Of a stretch of DNA of 61,908 bases, positions 7,445-16,719 are shown one piece after another. The stretch comes from Meiothermus sp. (GTDB taxonomy: Bacteria; Deinococcota; Deinococci; Deinococcales; Thermaceae). The translations under genes and the position numbers were made by a program. The stretch is from positions 1 through 61,908 of the forward strand of contig NZ_JANXCG010000020.1 of assembly GCF_025060375.1 (NCBI RefSeq), written 5' to 3'. Under the pieces are notes generated by a model that was given only the letters and a program-made list of their open reading frames with translations, searched no databases and was not told where the DNA came from. Numbering within the stretch: the stretch's first letter is position 1; the number at the start of each line of letters is the position of its first letter.

Positions 7445-8626
7445 GTGAACAAGGAATTTGTAGACGCCCTAGCCCAGGTGGCCCACGAGCGGGGGGTCAC
7501 CGCCGAGGAACTTATCCAAAACTTCGAGGAGGCTCTGCGGCTCGCCTACCTGAGGCAAAAGGGGTACCGCACCAGGAGGGACAGCGAGGAAGAGGGCAAA
7601 GGCCCCATTGTGGAGGTTCACCTGGACCCCCAGATGGGGACCTTGGAGGTGCTCGAGGTCAAGCGGGTGGTCGAGAAGGTCCAGGACCCTGAGAAGGAGA
7701 TTGACCTGGAAACTGCCAGGCAGTACGACCCCGAGGTCTCCGTAGGCGAGGAGATGGAATTCCCGATAGACCCCGAGGAGTTCAGCCGCATCGCCATCCA
7801 AATCGCCAAGCAGGTGCTCACCCAAAGGCTCAAGGAAGCCGAACGAACCCGTGTCCACAACGAGTACAAGGACAAAGAAGGCGAGGTAGTCACCGGCACC
7901 GTGGCCCGGGTGGACAACCGCGGCAACGTCTACGTGGAACTGGGTCGGGGCGAGGCGCTTATGCCCCCTAAGGAGCAGATTCCCACCGAGCGCTACTACC
8001 CAGGCCAGCGCCTCAAGGTCTACCTCAAGCAGGTGCAGCGCTCCTCCAAGGGCCCCAGCCTGCTGGTCTCCCGAGCCCACGAGGAACTGCTGCGTTACCT
8101 GCTGCGCCAAGAGGTCCCTGAGATTGCCGAGGGCATCGTGGAAGTCAAGGCCATCGCCCGCGAGCCGGGAAGCCGAAGCAAGGTGGCGGTGATGAGCCAC
8201 AATCCCAACGTGGACCCCATCGGGGCCTGCATCGGCCACAAGGGACAGCGCATCCAGTCGGTATCGGCCGAGCTGGGCCGCGAGCGGGTGGACATCATCC
8301 AGTGGAGCTCCAACCCCAAGGAGTTCATCCGCAACGCGCTTTCCCCGGCAACGGTCGGCGAGATTACCTTGGAAACCCGCGAGGATGGGAAGAATCGGGC
8401 TCGAGTGGTGGTTGCCAAGGACCAACACTCCCTCGCCATCGGAAAATCGGGGCAGAACGTGCGGCTGGCCTCCAAGCTCACCGGCTACGAGATTGACTTT
8501 GAGGAAGCCGAGGAGATCACCGACCTGGATGCGGCCATCCTGAAAGCAGCTGAAAAGGAGGAAGCCCTCCGGGCCTCCCAAAGCGCCAAAGAGCGGTTTG
8601 ATAGCCTGTTCAAAAACGGCGAGTAG
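7445..8626 (+). CDS. nusA: Transcription termination/antitermination protein NusA
   Basis: NusA binds RNA polymerase and nascent RNA and modulates pausing, termination and antitermination. The 393-residue protein has the N-terminal polymerase-binding domain (residues 1-125, with many acidic and basic residues), an S1 domain at about 135-200 (GEVVTGTVARVDNRGNVYVEL) and two KH domains at about 225-345 (ACIGHKGQRIQSVSAELGRE; AIGKSGQNVRLASKLTGYEI). There are no C-terminal acidic repeats, as is usual outside proteobacteria. It starts with GTG after AAGGAGG. It sits between rimP and the ylxR gene. Confidence 0.96.
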   Translation: MNKEFVDALAQVAHERGVTAEELIQNFEEALRLAYLRQKGYRTRRDSEEEGKGPIVEVHLDPQMGTLEVLEVKRVVEKVQDPEKEIDLETARQYDPEVSVGEEMEFPIDPEEFSRIAIQIAKQVLTQRLKEAERTRVHNEYKDKEGEVVTGTVARVDNRGNVYVELGRGEALMPPKEQIPTERYYPGQRLKVYLKQVQRSSKGPSLLVSRAHEELLRYLLRQEVPEIAEGIVEVKAIAREPGSRSKVAVMSHNPNVDPIGACIGHKGQRIQSVSAELGRERVDIIQWSSNPKEFIRNALSPATVGEITLETREDGKNRARVVVAKDQHSLAIGKSGQNVRLASKLTGYEIDFEEAEEITDLDAAILKAAEKEEALRASQSAKERFDSLFKNGE

Positions 8627-8629
8627 CCC

Positions 8630-8896
8630 ATGCCCAGCAAGCACGTCCCCGTTCGCCAGTGTGTGGCCTGCCGAACCCGCAGGCCTAAGCGCGAACTTTT
8701 GCGAATTGTGCTGGGCGAAGCAGGACCGATCATTGACCCCACCGGACGGCGCCCTGGCCGCGGGGCCTACGTCTGCCCGGACAACCCCGACTGCTGGAGT
8801 GAGAAAAAGCTACGCCGCTTTGCTGGGGCCAAAGCCGCCGAGCTCTCCCAGGCCCTGCGGATGCTTCTAGAAGGCCTTCTCCCCAAACCCTCATAG
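8630..8896 (+). CDS. YlxR/RnpM family RNA-binding protein (DUF448)
   Basis: This 88-residue basic protein has the YlxR signature RQCVACRTRRPKRELLRIV followed by DPTGRRPGRGAYVCP and a C-terminal helix. The two Cys of CVAC and a third in YVC are conserved in many members. In Firmicutes the homologue binds and modulates RNase P RNA; here that role is only inferred from family membership. The gene sits between nusA and infB, its most common location, three bases after the nusA stop. Confidence 0.92.
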   Translation: MPSKHVPVRQCVACRTRRPKRELLRIVLGEAGPIIDPTGRRPGRGAYVCPDNPDCWSEKKLRRFAGAKAAELSQALRMLLEGLLPKPS

Positions 8897-8910
8897 ACCA
8901 GGAGGTTTGC

Positions 8911-10626
<1,716 letters not shown>

Positions 10627-10627
10627 G

Positions 10628-10936
10628 ATGCTTACGCGTGGGCTTGCCCTGGCAGCACTGGCCCTTATGGGCCTGGGGCCAGGGCTTTTTTGGTCCCCCG
10701 GAAGCCCTAGGGAGGTCGGTCTATCCCAGGGTTTCAGCCCAGCTCCCCTACCTCAGCCCCTCCTGGAGGTCAAGGCCAAGCCGGTTCCAAAGGGCCTGGG
10801 GGTTCCAAGCGTCTATGGACAGGCCCTAGGCCCAGCCCAGCCCACCCCCCCTCCCTGCCTGGTCATGGCCCGGACCATGAGTTGGCCTGGGCGGCTTTAC
10901 CTGGTCTACGGCCGGCTCCAGACCGATGGCGGCTAG
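10628..10936 (+). CDS. Possible small secreted protein between infB and secDF (unknown)
   Basis: This frame of 102 codons starts two bases after the infB stop. It begins with a plausible export signal (LALAALALMGLGPG) and continues as a Pro/Gly-rich sequence of low complexity with one Cys. No domain is recognisable. No good ribosome-binding site precedes the ATG, except for GGCTAGG from the end of infB, so it would depend on coupling. It is in the same direction as its neighbours, in a spot otherwise empty. High-GC sequence produces such frames easily, so it may be spurious. Confidence 0.4.
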   Translation: MLTRGLALAALALMGLGPGLFWSPGSPREVGLSQGFSPAPLPQPLLEVKAKPVPKGLGVPSVYGQALGPAQPTPPPCLVMARTMSWPGRLYLVYGRLQTDGG

Positions 10937-10984
10937 GCACCCCACCTCTACCCCAGAACCGCAGGTTATTCGGCCGTAAGGACG

Positions 10985-10998
10985 CCGCCAATCGGCGG
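10985..10998 (+). promoter_or_regulatory. Small hairpin in the secDF leader
   Basis: CCGCC (10985-10989) and GGCGG (10994-10998) form a 5-bp stem with an AATC loop, about 20 bases before the secDF ATG. No T-run follows. Its role is unknown and it could be incidental. Confidence 0.3.
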
Positions 10999-11020
10999 TT
11001 AGCTCCAAAGTAGGGAAATT

Positions 11021-13294
11021 ATGACCAACCGTCAGTGGAAAGCTCTCCTTCTAATAACCCTGTTCGTAGCGGCCCTGGTGAGCATATTCCGACCCTGGGA
11101 GCCGCGTGACCCCAAAAACGCCCTCCTGCCCCGCGATGGGCTCATCCGGCTGGGCCTAGACCTTCAAGGAGGCCTGCGAATCACCCTGCAAGCGGTGGGC
11201 CAAAGCGCCGATGCTCAGACCGCCCGCAGCGAAATTGAGGTGGCCCGCACAGTCATTGAAAACCGGGTTAACGCCATCGGGGTAGCCGAGCCGCTGGTGC
11301 AGATTCAGGGCAACGACCGGATCATCGTGGAGCTTCCGGGTCTGAGGCAGGACCAGCAACAGCGGGCCCTGGACCTGATCGGGCAGACCGCAAAGCTCGA
11401 GTTTCGCATCGTAAACCCCGGGGCTACTGGCCTCACCGTGGCCCAGATCAACGACCAGCTCAGGAACTCGGGGCTTTCCGGGCGCGAGCTGGCCGCCCGC
11501 CGAGCCGAGCTAGAGAAGAGCCTGTACAAGCTGGAGGACCTCGGCCCGCCCCTCCTCACCGGAACCGACCTGCGCACGGCCAGCGCCACTTTTGACCAGT
11601 TTGGCCGGCCCCAGGTTTCCATGGAGTTCACCCCGGAAGGGGCCAGGAAGTTTGAAGAGGTCACCCGCGCCAACATCAACCGACAGCTTGCGGTGGTGCT
11701 GGACGACAAGGTCTACACCGCACCGGTCATCCGCAGTGCCATTCCCGGAGGTCAGGCGGTAATCGAGGGGTTGTCCAGCGTACAGGAGGCCTCGGACATT
11801 GCCCTGGTGCTGCGATCAGGCTCGTTGCCGGTGAAGCTCGAGGTGGCCGAGACCCGCGCCATTGGCCCTACCCTTGGCCAGGACGCCATTGCAGCTGGCA
11901 TAAGGGCCGGGATTATTGGGGCGGTGCTTCTCTTCGCGCTGCTTTTCGCCTACTACGGCTTCTGGATGGGGCTGGTGGCCGCAATGGGCCTCCTCTACAC
12001 CGCCGTGCTGCTCCTGGCCTCCATCTCCCTGCTCCAGGCCACCCTCACCCTGCCGGGCATCGCCGGGCTCATCCTCACCCTAGGGGCCGCCGTGGACGGC
12101 AACGTGCTCTCCTTTGAGCGCATCAAGGAAGAGCTCAAGCTGGGCAAAAAGTTCCGCCAGGCCATCCCGGGAGGCTTCTCCCACTCCATCATCACCATCC
12201 TGGACGTGAACATGTGCCACCTGCTGGCCGCCGCGGCCCTCTACCAGTACAGCACTGGGCCAGTGCGGGGTTTTGCGGTGATGCTGGCCCTAGGCGTGGT
12301 AACCTCGGTGTTCTCCAACCTGGTCTTCAGCCGCTGGCTTCTGGAGACCATTGCCGACAGGCGGGAGGTGCGCCCCCCCTACTGGCTTTGGGGGACCCGG
12401 ATTGACTTCCTCAAGGCCGCTCGCTACGTGACTGCGACCTCGCTGGGGCTGGCAGCGGTGGCTGCTGGGGTCGTCCTTTTCAAGGGCTTCAACTACGGCA
12501 TTGACTTCACTGGGGGCACTGCTTTCACCATCCGAGTACCAGAGAACATCCGGGCTGAGCAGATCCGAAACTTCCTAGATGGGGCTGGGATCGCCGAGGT
12601 GAAGGGGGCTGAGTCGGTGATCACCTCGCTCTCCAGCGTGGCGGGCAGCGAGTATTCCGTCCGGGTACGCCAGATAGGCGAGGCCGAGCGAATTGAGCTC
12701 GAGCGCAAATTCCGAGAGAGCCTGGGGGCCACCGTGCTGCAGTCTGAAACCGTGGGTCCAGCCATCGGGGCTGAGCTGCGGCGAAACACCATCTACGCGG
12801 TGCTGATTGGGCTGGCCCTTATCCTGATTTACGTGGCCTTCCGCTTTGACTGGGTGTTCGGGGTGGCCAGCGTGATTGCGGTGGGGCACGATGTGGCCAT
12901 CGTGGCCGGGATGTACAGCCTACTGGGGCTCGAGTTCTCCATCCCCACCGTGGCGGTACTGCTCACCATCGTAGGCTTCTCCATCAACGACTCGGTGATC
13001 ATCTCCGACCGCATCCGGGAAAACCTCAAGCTCATGCGGGGCAAGAGCTACTACGAGGTGGTGAACGCCTCCATCAACCAAACCCTCTCCCGCACCCTTA
13101 TGACCTCCCTCTCCACCATGCTGCCCATTCTGGCCCTTCTGTTCCTCGGTGGCCCGGTGTTGCGGGACTTTTCCCTAGCCATCTTCGTAGGCTTTATCGT
13201 GGGCACCTACTCCTCCATCTATGTGGTCTCAGCGCTGGTGGTCTGGTACAAATCCCGCGAGCAGTCCCGAAAAACCCGCCCCAAAGTGGCCTGA
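11021..13294 (+). CDS. secDF: Fused protein-export membrane protein SecDF
   Basis: SecD and SecF form the proton-driven module that pulls preproteins out of the SecYEG channel. Here both are one 757-residue chain with about 12 membrane helices. The SecD half covers about 1-440: first helix at 8-25, the large periplasmic P1 domain, and GLDLQGGLRITLQ. The SecF half covers about 465-757: GINYGIDFTGG-like start (here GFNYGIDFTGGTAF), then YSVRVRQIGE and NDSVIISDRIRENL. The SecD motif AAVDGNVLSFERIKEEL and the SecF counterpart are intact. Such a fusion is known from Thermus. RBS AGGGAAATT precedes the ATG, and a terminator follows. Confidence 0.96.
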   Translation: MTNRQWKALLLITLFVAALVSIFRPWEPRDPKNALLPRDGLIRLGLDLQGGLRITLQAVGQSADAQTARSEIEVARTVIENRVNAIGVAEPLVQIQGNDRIIVELPGLRQDQQQRALDLIGQTAKLEFRIVNPGATGLTVAQINDQLRNSGLSGRELAARRAELEKSLYKLEDLGPPLLTGTDLRTASATFDQFGRPQVSMEFTPEGARKFEEVTRANINRQLAVVLDDKVYTAPVIRSAIPGGQAVIEGLSSVQEASDIALVLRSGSLPVKLEVAETRAIGPTLGQDAIAAGIRAGIIGAVLLFALLFAYYGFWMGLVAAMGLLYTAVLLLASISLLQATLTLPGIAGLILTLGAAVDGNVLSFERIKEELKLGKKFRQAIPGGFSHSIITILDVNMCHLLAAAALYQYSTGPVRGFAVMLALGVVTSVFSNLVFSRWLLETIADRREVRPPYWLWGTRIDFLKAARYVTATSLGLAAVAAGVVLFKGFNYGIDFTGGTAFTIRVPENIRAEQIRNFLDGAGIAEVKGAESVITSLSSVAGSEYSVRVRQIGEAERIELERKFRESLGATVLQSETVGPAIGAELRRNTIYAVLIGLALILIYVAFRFDWVFGVASVIAVGHDVAIVAGMYSLLGLEFSIPTVAVLLTIVGFSINDSVIISDRIRENLKLMRGKSYYEVVNASINQTLSRTLMTSLSTMLPILALLFLGGPVLRDFSLAIFVGFIVGTYSSIYVVSALVVWYKSREQSRKTRPKVA

Positions 13295-13309
13295 TGGGGC
13301 ACCTGCCTG

Positions 13310-13335
13310 CCCCCTCCTCAAAGGAGGGGGTTTTG
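13310..13335 (+). terminator. Intrinsic terminator after secDF
   Basis: A perfect 9-bp stem (CCCCCTCCT at 13310-13318 and AGGAGGGGG at 13322-13330) with a CAA loop is followed by TTTTG. It closes the secDF transcript before cdd. Confidence 0.8.
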
Positions 13336-13393
13336 CCCAGGGGTAGATACCGAAGGTGAAAAGGGTTCTAAACGACAGGCTGGAGGAAAAGCC

Positions 13394-13807
13394 ATGCCGG
13401 AAACGCCCCAGGAAGTGCTCGAGCTGCTGCAAACCCTCCTACAACGGGCCTATGCTCCCTACTCCCGCTACCCCGTGGCCGCGGTGGTCAGGTCCAGAAG
13501 CGGCCGGCTCTACGGCGGGGTCAACGTGGAGAACGCGGCCTACCCCCTCTCCCGCTGCGCCGAGCAGTCGGCGGTCTTGCAGATGGTCTCCGCCGGCGAG
13601 CGGGAAATCGCAGAGGTTTGGGTGATGAGCCGGGGAAAGCAGCCCGCCACCCCCTGCGGGGGCTGCCGCCAGGTTCTCATGGAGTTCGCCCCGCCTTCCC
13701 TGCCGGTGCACTGTCTGAGCAGCGAGGGCAGCGCCTTGCACACTACCCTGGGGGAGCTACTGCCCCATGGTTTTAGCAGAAGCCACCTGAACCCCAAGGA
13801 GGGCTAG
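13394..13807 (+). CDS. cdd: Cytidine deaminase
   Basis: This is a pyrimidine-salvage enzyme that converts cytidine and deoxycytidine to uridine and deoxyuridine. The 137-residue homotetrameric-type protein has the zinc motifs RCAEQSA (Cys ligand and catalytic Glu) and PCGGCRQVLMEF (two Cys ligands), plus APYSRYPVAA and GVNVENAAYP for substrate binding. The ATG at 13394 is preceded by TGGAGGAAAAGCC, a clear ribosome-binding site. Its stop overlaps that of the convergent binding-protein gene: the four bases CTAG at 13804-13807 hold both stop codons. Confidence 0.95.
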   Translation: MPETPQEVLELLQTLLQRAYAPYSRYPVAAVVRSRSGRLYGGVNVENAAYPLSRCAEQSAVLQMVSAGEREIAEVWVMSRGKQPATPCGGCRQVLMEFAPPSLPVHCLSSEGSALHTTLGELLPHGFSRSHLNPKEG

Positions 13808-14904
13808 CGCTTATCGGGAACCACGATCCGCCCGGCGATGATGGCCTGGCGAACGGCCTCCAGTTCGCGCCGCAGGCTCTCAGGGATAAGGGCCTGGTTG
13901 TAGAGATCAAGCGCATAGCCCAGACCATTCTCCTTCAGACCGAGGCTAACCAGCCCGCCCCGAAAAGTACCGCGGGCCACCGCCTCTACCGCCATCTGCG
14001 CGGCCACGTCCACCCGCTTGAGCATGCAGGTGAGGCCGTGGTTGAGGGTAGCGGGGTTGCTGTCGGTATCCCCCAGAAAGTTTAGGTTGCCGTCCCCACC
14101 GATGAAAAACATGGGGCGCGTCTCCCCTGCGCACTCCCGGTTGTAGGCCTCGTACTTGGGAACCCGGGCAAAAGGGTTGCTGCGGAAGCGCAGACCTCGA
14201 GGCAGCTCACTGGCCTTGAGGCACTTGACCTGCTTCACGTAGTCAAAAACCCCCAGGCCTGAGGCCCCAGCTGCGGCGTAGATGATGTCGGCCCCCTGCG
14301 AACGCTGAAAGGCCGCAATCTCCTTGGCCTTAGCCGGGTCAGAGAAGGCCGCAGGAGTGTTGCCCACGTAGCTGACCACCACCCGGCAGGCCGGACAGGC
14401 CCGCCGTACCCCCTCGCGGTACCCCACCTCGAATTTGTGAATAAGGGGGATGTCCATCCCGCCCACAAACCCCACCACGCCGGTCTGGCTCAGACGGCCG
14501 GCGATGTACCCGACCAAGAAGGTGCCCTCGTTCTCACGAAACACATAGGAGGCCACGTTGGGGGCTTCTGTGGCGGTGTCTATCAGGGCGAACCGCTGTT
14601 CGCGAAACTCCCGTGCGGCCGCGGCCACGCCCGGCTCAGTGGCGAAGCCCAATCCGATAATGAGGTCAAAGCGCTCAGCGGCAAAACGCCGCACCGCTTC
14701 GGGAATTTGCGAGGGGTTGGTGGGTTCAAAGTCAAAGAGCCGGCCTCCGAACTGCTGCACCGCGCGCAGGGCCCCACCGTAGGCAACGCCGTTGAAGGTC
14801 GGGTCGGTCTTGGCCCCCTCGCTAAAGACCATAGCCACATTACCTAGGGGTTGGGCCAGCCCCAGGCCCAACCCCAGCAAGACCGTGTAGAGGGCTTTTT
14901 TCAT
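13804..14904 (-). CDS. BMP family (Med/PnrA-like) ABC transporter substrate-binding protein
   Basis: This is an exported solute-binding protein of the basic membrane protein family, whose characterised members bind nucleosides. The start at 14904 (366 residues) gives a Sec signal (KKALYTVLLGLGLGLAQ) without a lipobox. Family blocks follow: AMVFSEGAKTDPTFNGVAYGG, FDLIIGLGF, NVASYVFRENEGTFLVGYIAG, VVGFVGGMDIPLIHKFEVGYREGVR (split by motif boundaries), and ADIIYAAAGASGLGVFD. No permease or ATPase is adjacent, so its partners are elsewhere. The gene has a promoter with the -10 seven bases before the ATG, so it is leaderless. Proximity to cytidine deaminase fits nucleoside uptake but does not prove it. 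Confidence 0.85.
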   Translation of the reverse strand: MKKALYTVLLGLGLGLAQPLGNVAMVFSEGAKTDPTFNGVAYGGALRAVQQFGGRLFDFEPTNPSQIPEAVRRFAAERFDLIIGLGFATEPGVAAAAREFREQRFALIDTATEAPNVASYVFRENEGTFLVGYIAGRLSQTGVVGFVGGMDIPLIHKFEVGYREGVRRACPACRVVVSYVGNTPAAFSDPAKAKEIAAFQRSQGADIIYAAAGASGLGVFDYVKQVKCLKASELPRGLRFRSNPFARVPKYEAYNRECAGETRPMFFIGGDGNLNFLGDTDSNPATLNHGLTCMLKRVDVAAQMAVEAVARGTFRGGLVSLGLKENGLGYALDLYNQALIPESLRRELEAVRQAIIAGRIVVPDKR

Positions 14905-14911
14905 GAGGGGA

Positions 14912-14940
14912 AGGTTAGCACAAACCCGCAGGGAGCGCAA
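14912..14940 (-). promoter_or_regulatory. Leaderless promoter of the BMP-type binding protein
   Basis: On the minus strand TTGCGC (14940-14935) and TAACCT (14917-14912) are 17 bases apart, and the ATG starts seven bases after the -10. No Shine-Dalgarno is present. Confidence 0.6.
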
Positions 14941-14954
14941 CCAGAAGCCCGCTG

Positions 14955-15413
14955 CTACCCCGGCCAGGCCCCCTCAAAGCGCAGGAGCCACTCCTTGACC
15001 CCCTCCCGGCCAGCAAAACCCCCAAGCCGCCCGTCGGCGTGGATAACCCGCTGGGCTGGGACCACCAGAAAGAAGGGATTTACCCGCAAAGCCGCACCCA
15101 CCGCGCGGGGGGTGAGGCCTAAAAGGTAGGCCATCTCGGCGTAGCTTCGGGTCTGCCCGACAGGGATGCGCCGTACCGCCTCGTAGACGGATACCCGGCG
15201 GGCCTCGAGGCCTTCGTAATCAAGGGGCAGGTCGCAAAAGGTCTCCCTCTGGCCATCAAAATAGCGCTCAATCCGGCGGGCCAGCTCGAGGAGTTCCCGA
15301 TTGGGGCGTCCCTCCCCTTCCTCTAGAAGCCGGAGCTCTACCCGCCGGATACCCCTCGGCCCAGCTCGAGCCAGGACAAGACCAACGGGGGTAGGGATGG
15401 AGAGGGTGTGCAC
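14955..15413 (-). CDS. Alkyltransferase-like (ATL) DNA-binding protein lacking the active-site Cys
   Basis: The 152-residue protein has the fold of O6-alkylguanine-DNA alkyltransferases: a short N-terminal domain, then VYEAVRRIPVGQTRSYAEMA and AVGAALRVNP with the Arg finger and the helix-turn-helix. The active motif PCHR is replaced by PAQR at 119-122, so the alkyl-accepting Cys is Ala120. Such ATL proteins bind O6-alkylguanine, flip it, and recruit nucleotide excision repair; Thermus thermophilus has a well-known Ala-type ATL. Unlike most ATLs it retains an N-terminal domain. The start is GTG, overlapping the upstream TetR gene stop by one base, so both are probably one transcript. Confidence 0.88.
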   Translation of the reverse strand: MHTLSIPTPVGLVLARAGPRGIRRVELRLLEEGEGRPNRELLELARRIERYFDGQRETFCDLPLDYEGLEARRVSVYEAVRRIPVGQTRSYAEMAYLLGLTPRAVGAALRVNPFFLVVPAQRVIHADGRLGGFAGREGVKEWLLRFEGAWPG

Positions 15414-16042
15414 TAGGAACCGCTCGCCTTCTGTTGGTGGGGCACCTCACGGGCCAATGCACCTTCCAGCATCAGGCTCAAGAACTTGTTCATCTCGTCC
15501 TTGAGCTCCCTCTCCGGGGTGTAAGCCGCCCAGCGCAGGGCCGAAAGCAAGTAGACATCGGCGATGGACCGGGAGATGCGCTCCAGCGACATGTCGCCTC
15601 TGAGCTTGCCCTTCGCCCTCAGCGGGCGCAGGATGTCGGCGATTAGGTCCCCCAGGGGCAGGGCCTCGAAGGCCGCTTTGGCCCGGGAGGGGTCGGGGTT
15701 CAGGAGCTCGTAGGCCAGGGGTGAGAGCAGGCTGCGCTCCCGCTCGCTGACCTCGGCCAGGCGCTCCCACAACCGGCGCAAAACCTCCAGCGGCGGCTCG
15801 CCCTGCTGCAGCTCAGCCATGGCCTGCTGGCGCATCTCGCTGAGGAGCTGGGCCCCAAATTCAAGCAGCACGGCCTCCTTGTAGGCGTAGTAGTTGAAAA
15901 AGGTGCCGCGGGAAACGTGGGAGGCCTTGGCTATATCCGTTGCCGTAGTCTGATGAAAGCCCTTCTCACGAAAGAGGTTGATGGCAGTGCGGAAGATGCG
16001 ATCGCGACGGCGCAGCTTCTGCCTTTCCCGAAGACTGAGCAT
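15413..16042 (-). CDS. TetR family transcriptional regulator
   Basis: Residues 12-58 form the TetR helix-turn-helix (RIFRTAINLFREKGF, TTATDIAKASHVSRGTFFNYY, YKEAVL), and residues 60-209 a helical ligand-binding domain that I cannot place in a known subfamily. The ATG at 16042 has TACAAT six bases upstream (16049-16054), a leaderless arrangement. It is followed without a gap by the alkyltransferase-like gene, so it may control that gene or act elsewhere; the effector is unknown. Confidence 0.9.
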   Translation of the reverse strand: MLSLRERQKLRRRDRIFRTAINLFREKGFHQTTATDIAKASHVSRGTFFNYYAYKEAVLLEFGAQLLSEMRQQAMAELQQGEPPLEVLRRLWERLAEVSERERSLLSPLAYELLNPDPSRAKAAFEALPLGDLIADILRPLRAKGKLRGDMSLERISRSIADVYLLSALRWAAYTPERELKDEMNKFLSLMLEGALAREVPHQQKASGS

Positions 16043-16066
16043 GGTGAGATTGTACCCGAGTCTAAT

Positions 16067-16088
16067 AAACCGCGCCAGCGGTTTTTTC
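16067..16088. terminator. Bidirectional-type hairpin between tetR and the exonuclease gene
   Basis: AAACCGC (16067-16073) and GCGGTTT (16078-16084) form a 7-bp stem with a GCCA loop, and a T-run extends to 16087 on the plus strand. On the minus strand the same hairpin lies just after the exonuclease stop and is followed by TATTAG, so it probably ends that transcript. Confidence 0.5.
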
Positions 16089-16093
16089 TGTTC

Positions 16094-16714
16094 TCAAAAG
16101 AGTTGCCTCAGGCTCCGAAGGCCCAGCCTCTCCCTCAGAACCAGAAAGAGCTCAGCGGTGGCCAAGGCATCCCACAGGGCGTGGTGCTCCAGGTGGGGGG
16201 GCAGCCCCAGGGCTGCTCGAGCCGCCCCCAGGCTCGAGGGCAGCGGCTGGGCGTAGGGCTCGAGGCAAGCCTGGTGGCGGTTGAGACGGGCCAATAGGAC
16301 CGCTGTGTCCACCACACGGAGATGGGGCCAGGGCTGACGCAGCTCCCTGCAGGCCCGCCTCAAAAACCCCAGGTCGACCTGCGCAAAGTGCAACAGCAGC
16401 ACCCCCTGGGCCACGCGGCGGAGCACCTCCGGCAAAACCTCCTCCAACGGGGGGGCATCCCTCAACTCCGCGGGGAGGATGTGGTGAGCCCGCACCCCCT
16501 CAGGGGACAAAGCTTCGGGTCGCCGCGGGCGCACCAGGCTGTAGTAGTGCGCGCCGTAGACAATTGCACCCCTCTGGATGGGCAGCAGGCCCACCGAGAG
16601 AATTTGGTCGGAAGGGGTAAGGCCGCTGGTCTCTAGGTCCAAGGCCCAGTAGGTCGCTTCCCACCAGGCCAGACCCTCAGGATGGCGAAAGGGGGTTTTC
16701 AGCACAGCAAACAT
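16094..16714 (-). CDS. DnaQ-like (DEDDh) 3'-5' exonuclease
   Basis: The 206-residue protein carries the exonuclease core: ExoI ALDLETSG (Asp26, Glu28), ExoII LLHFAQVDLGFL with its Asp, and ExoIII HHALWDALATAELF with His and Asp, the DEDDh arrangement. It lacks polymerase or BRCT parts, so it is a free-standing proofreading-type exonuclease. It follows the cNMP/CBS/DUF294 gene with five bases between them. An exonuclease beside a DUF294 protein and an ActP-type symporter recurs in other bacteria, which suggests a link to that module; the biochemical reason is unknown. Confidence 0.85.
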   Translation of the reverse strand: MFAVLKTPFRHPEGLAWWEATYWALDLETSGLTPSDQILSVGLLPIQRGAIVYGAHYYSLVRPRRPEALSPEGVRAHHILPAELRDAPPLEEVLPEVLRRVAQGVLLLHFAQVDLGFLRRACRELRQPWPHLRVVDTAVLLARLNRHQACLEPYAQPLPSSLGAARAALGLPPHLEHHALWDALATAELFLVLRERLGLRSLRQLF

Positions 16715-16719
16715 GCTCC

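Noticed and set aside
7469-8644. A 391-codon open frame antisense to nusA
   Set aside because: nusA on the plus strand has clear S1 and KH domains; the antisense frame is a product of high GC3 codon bias and shows no family motif.
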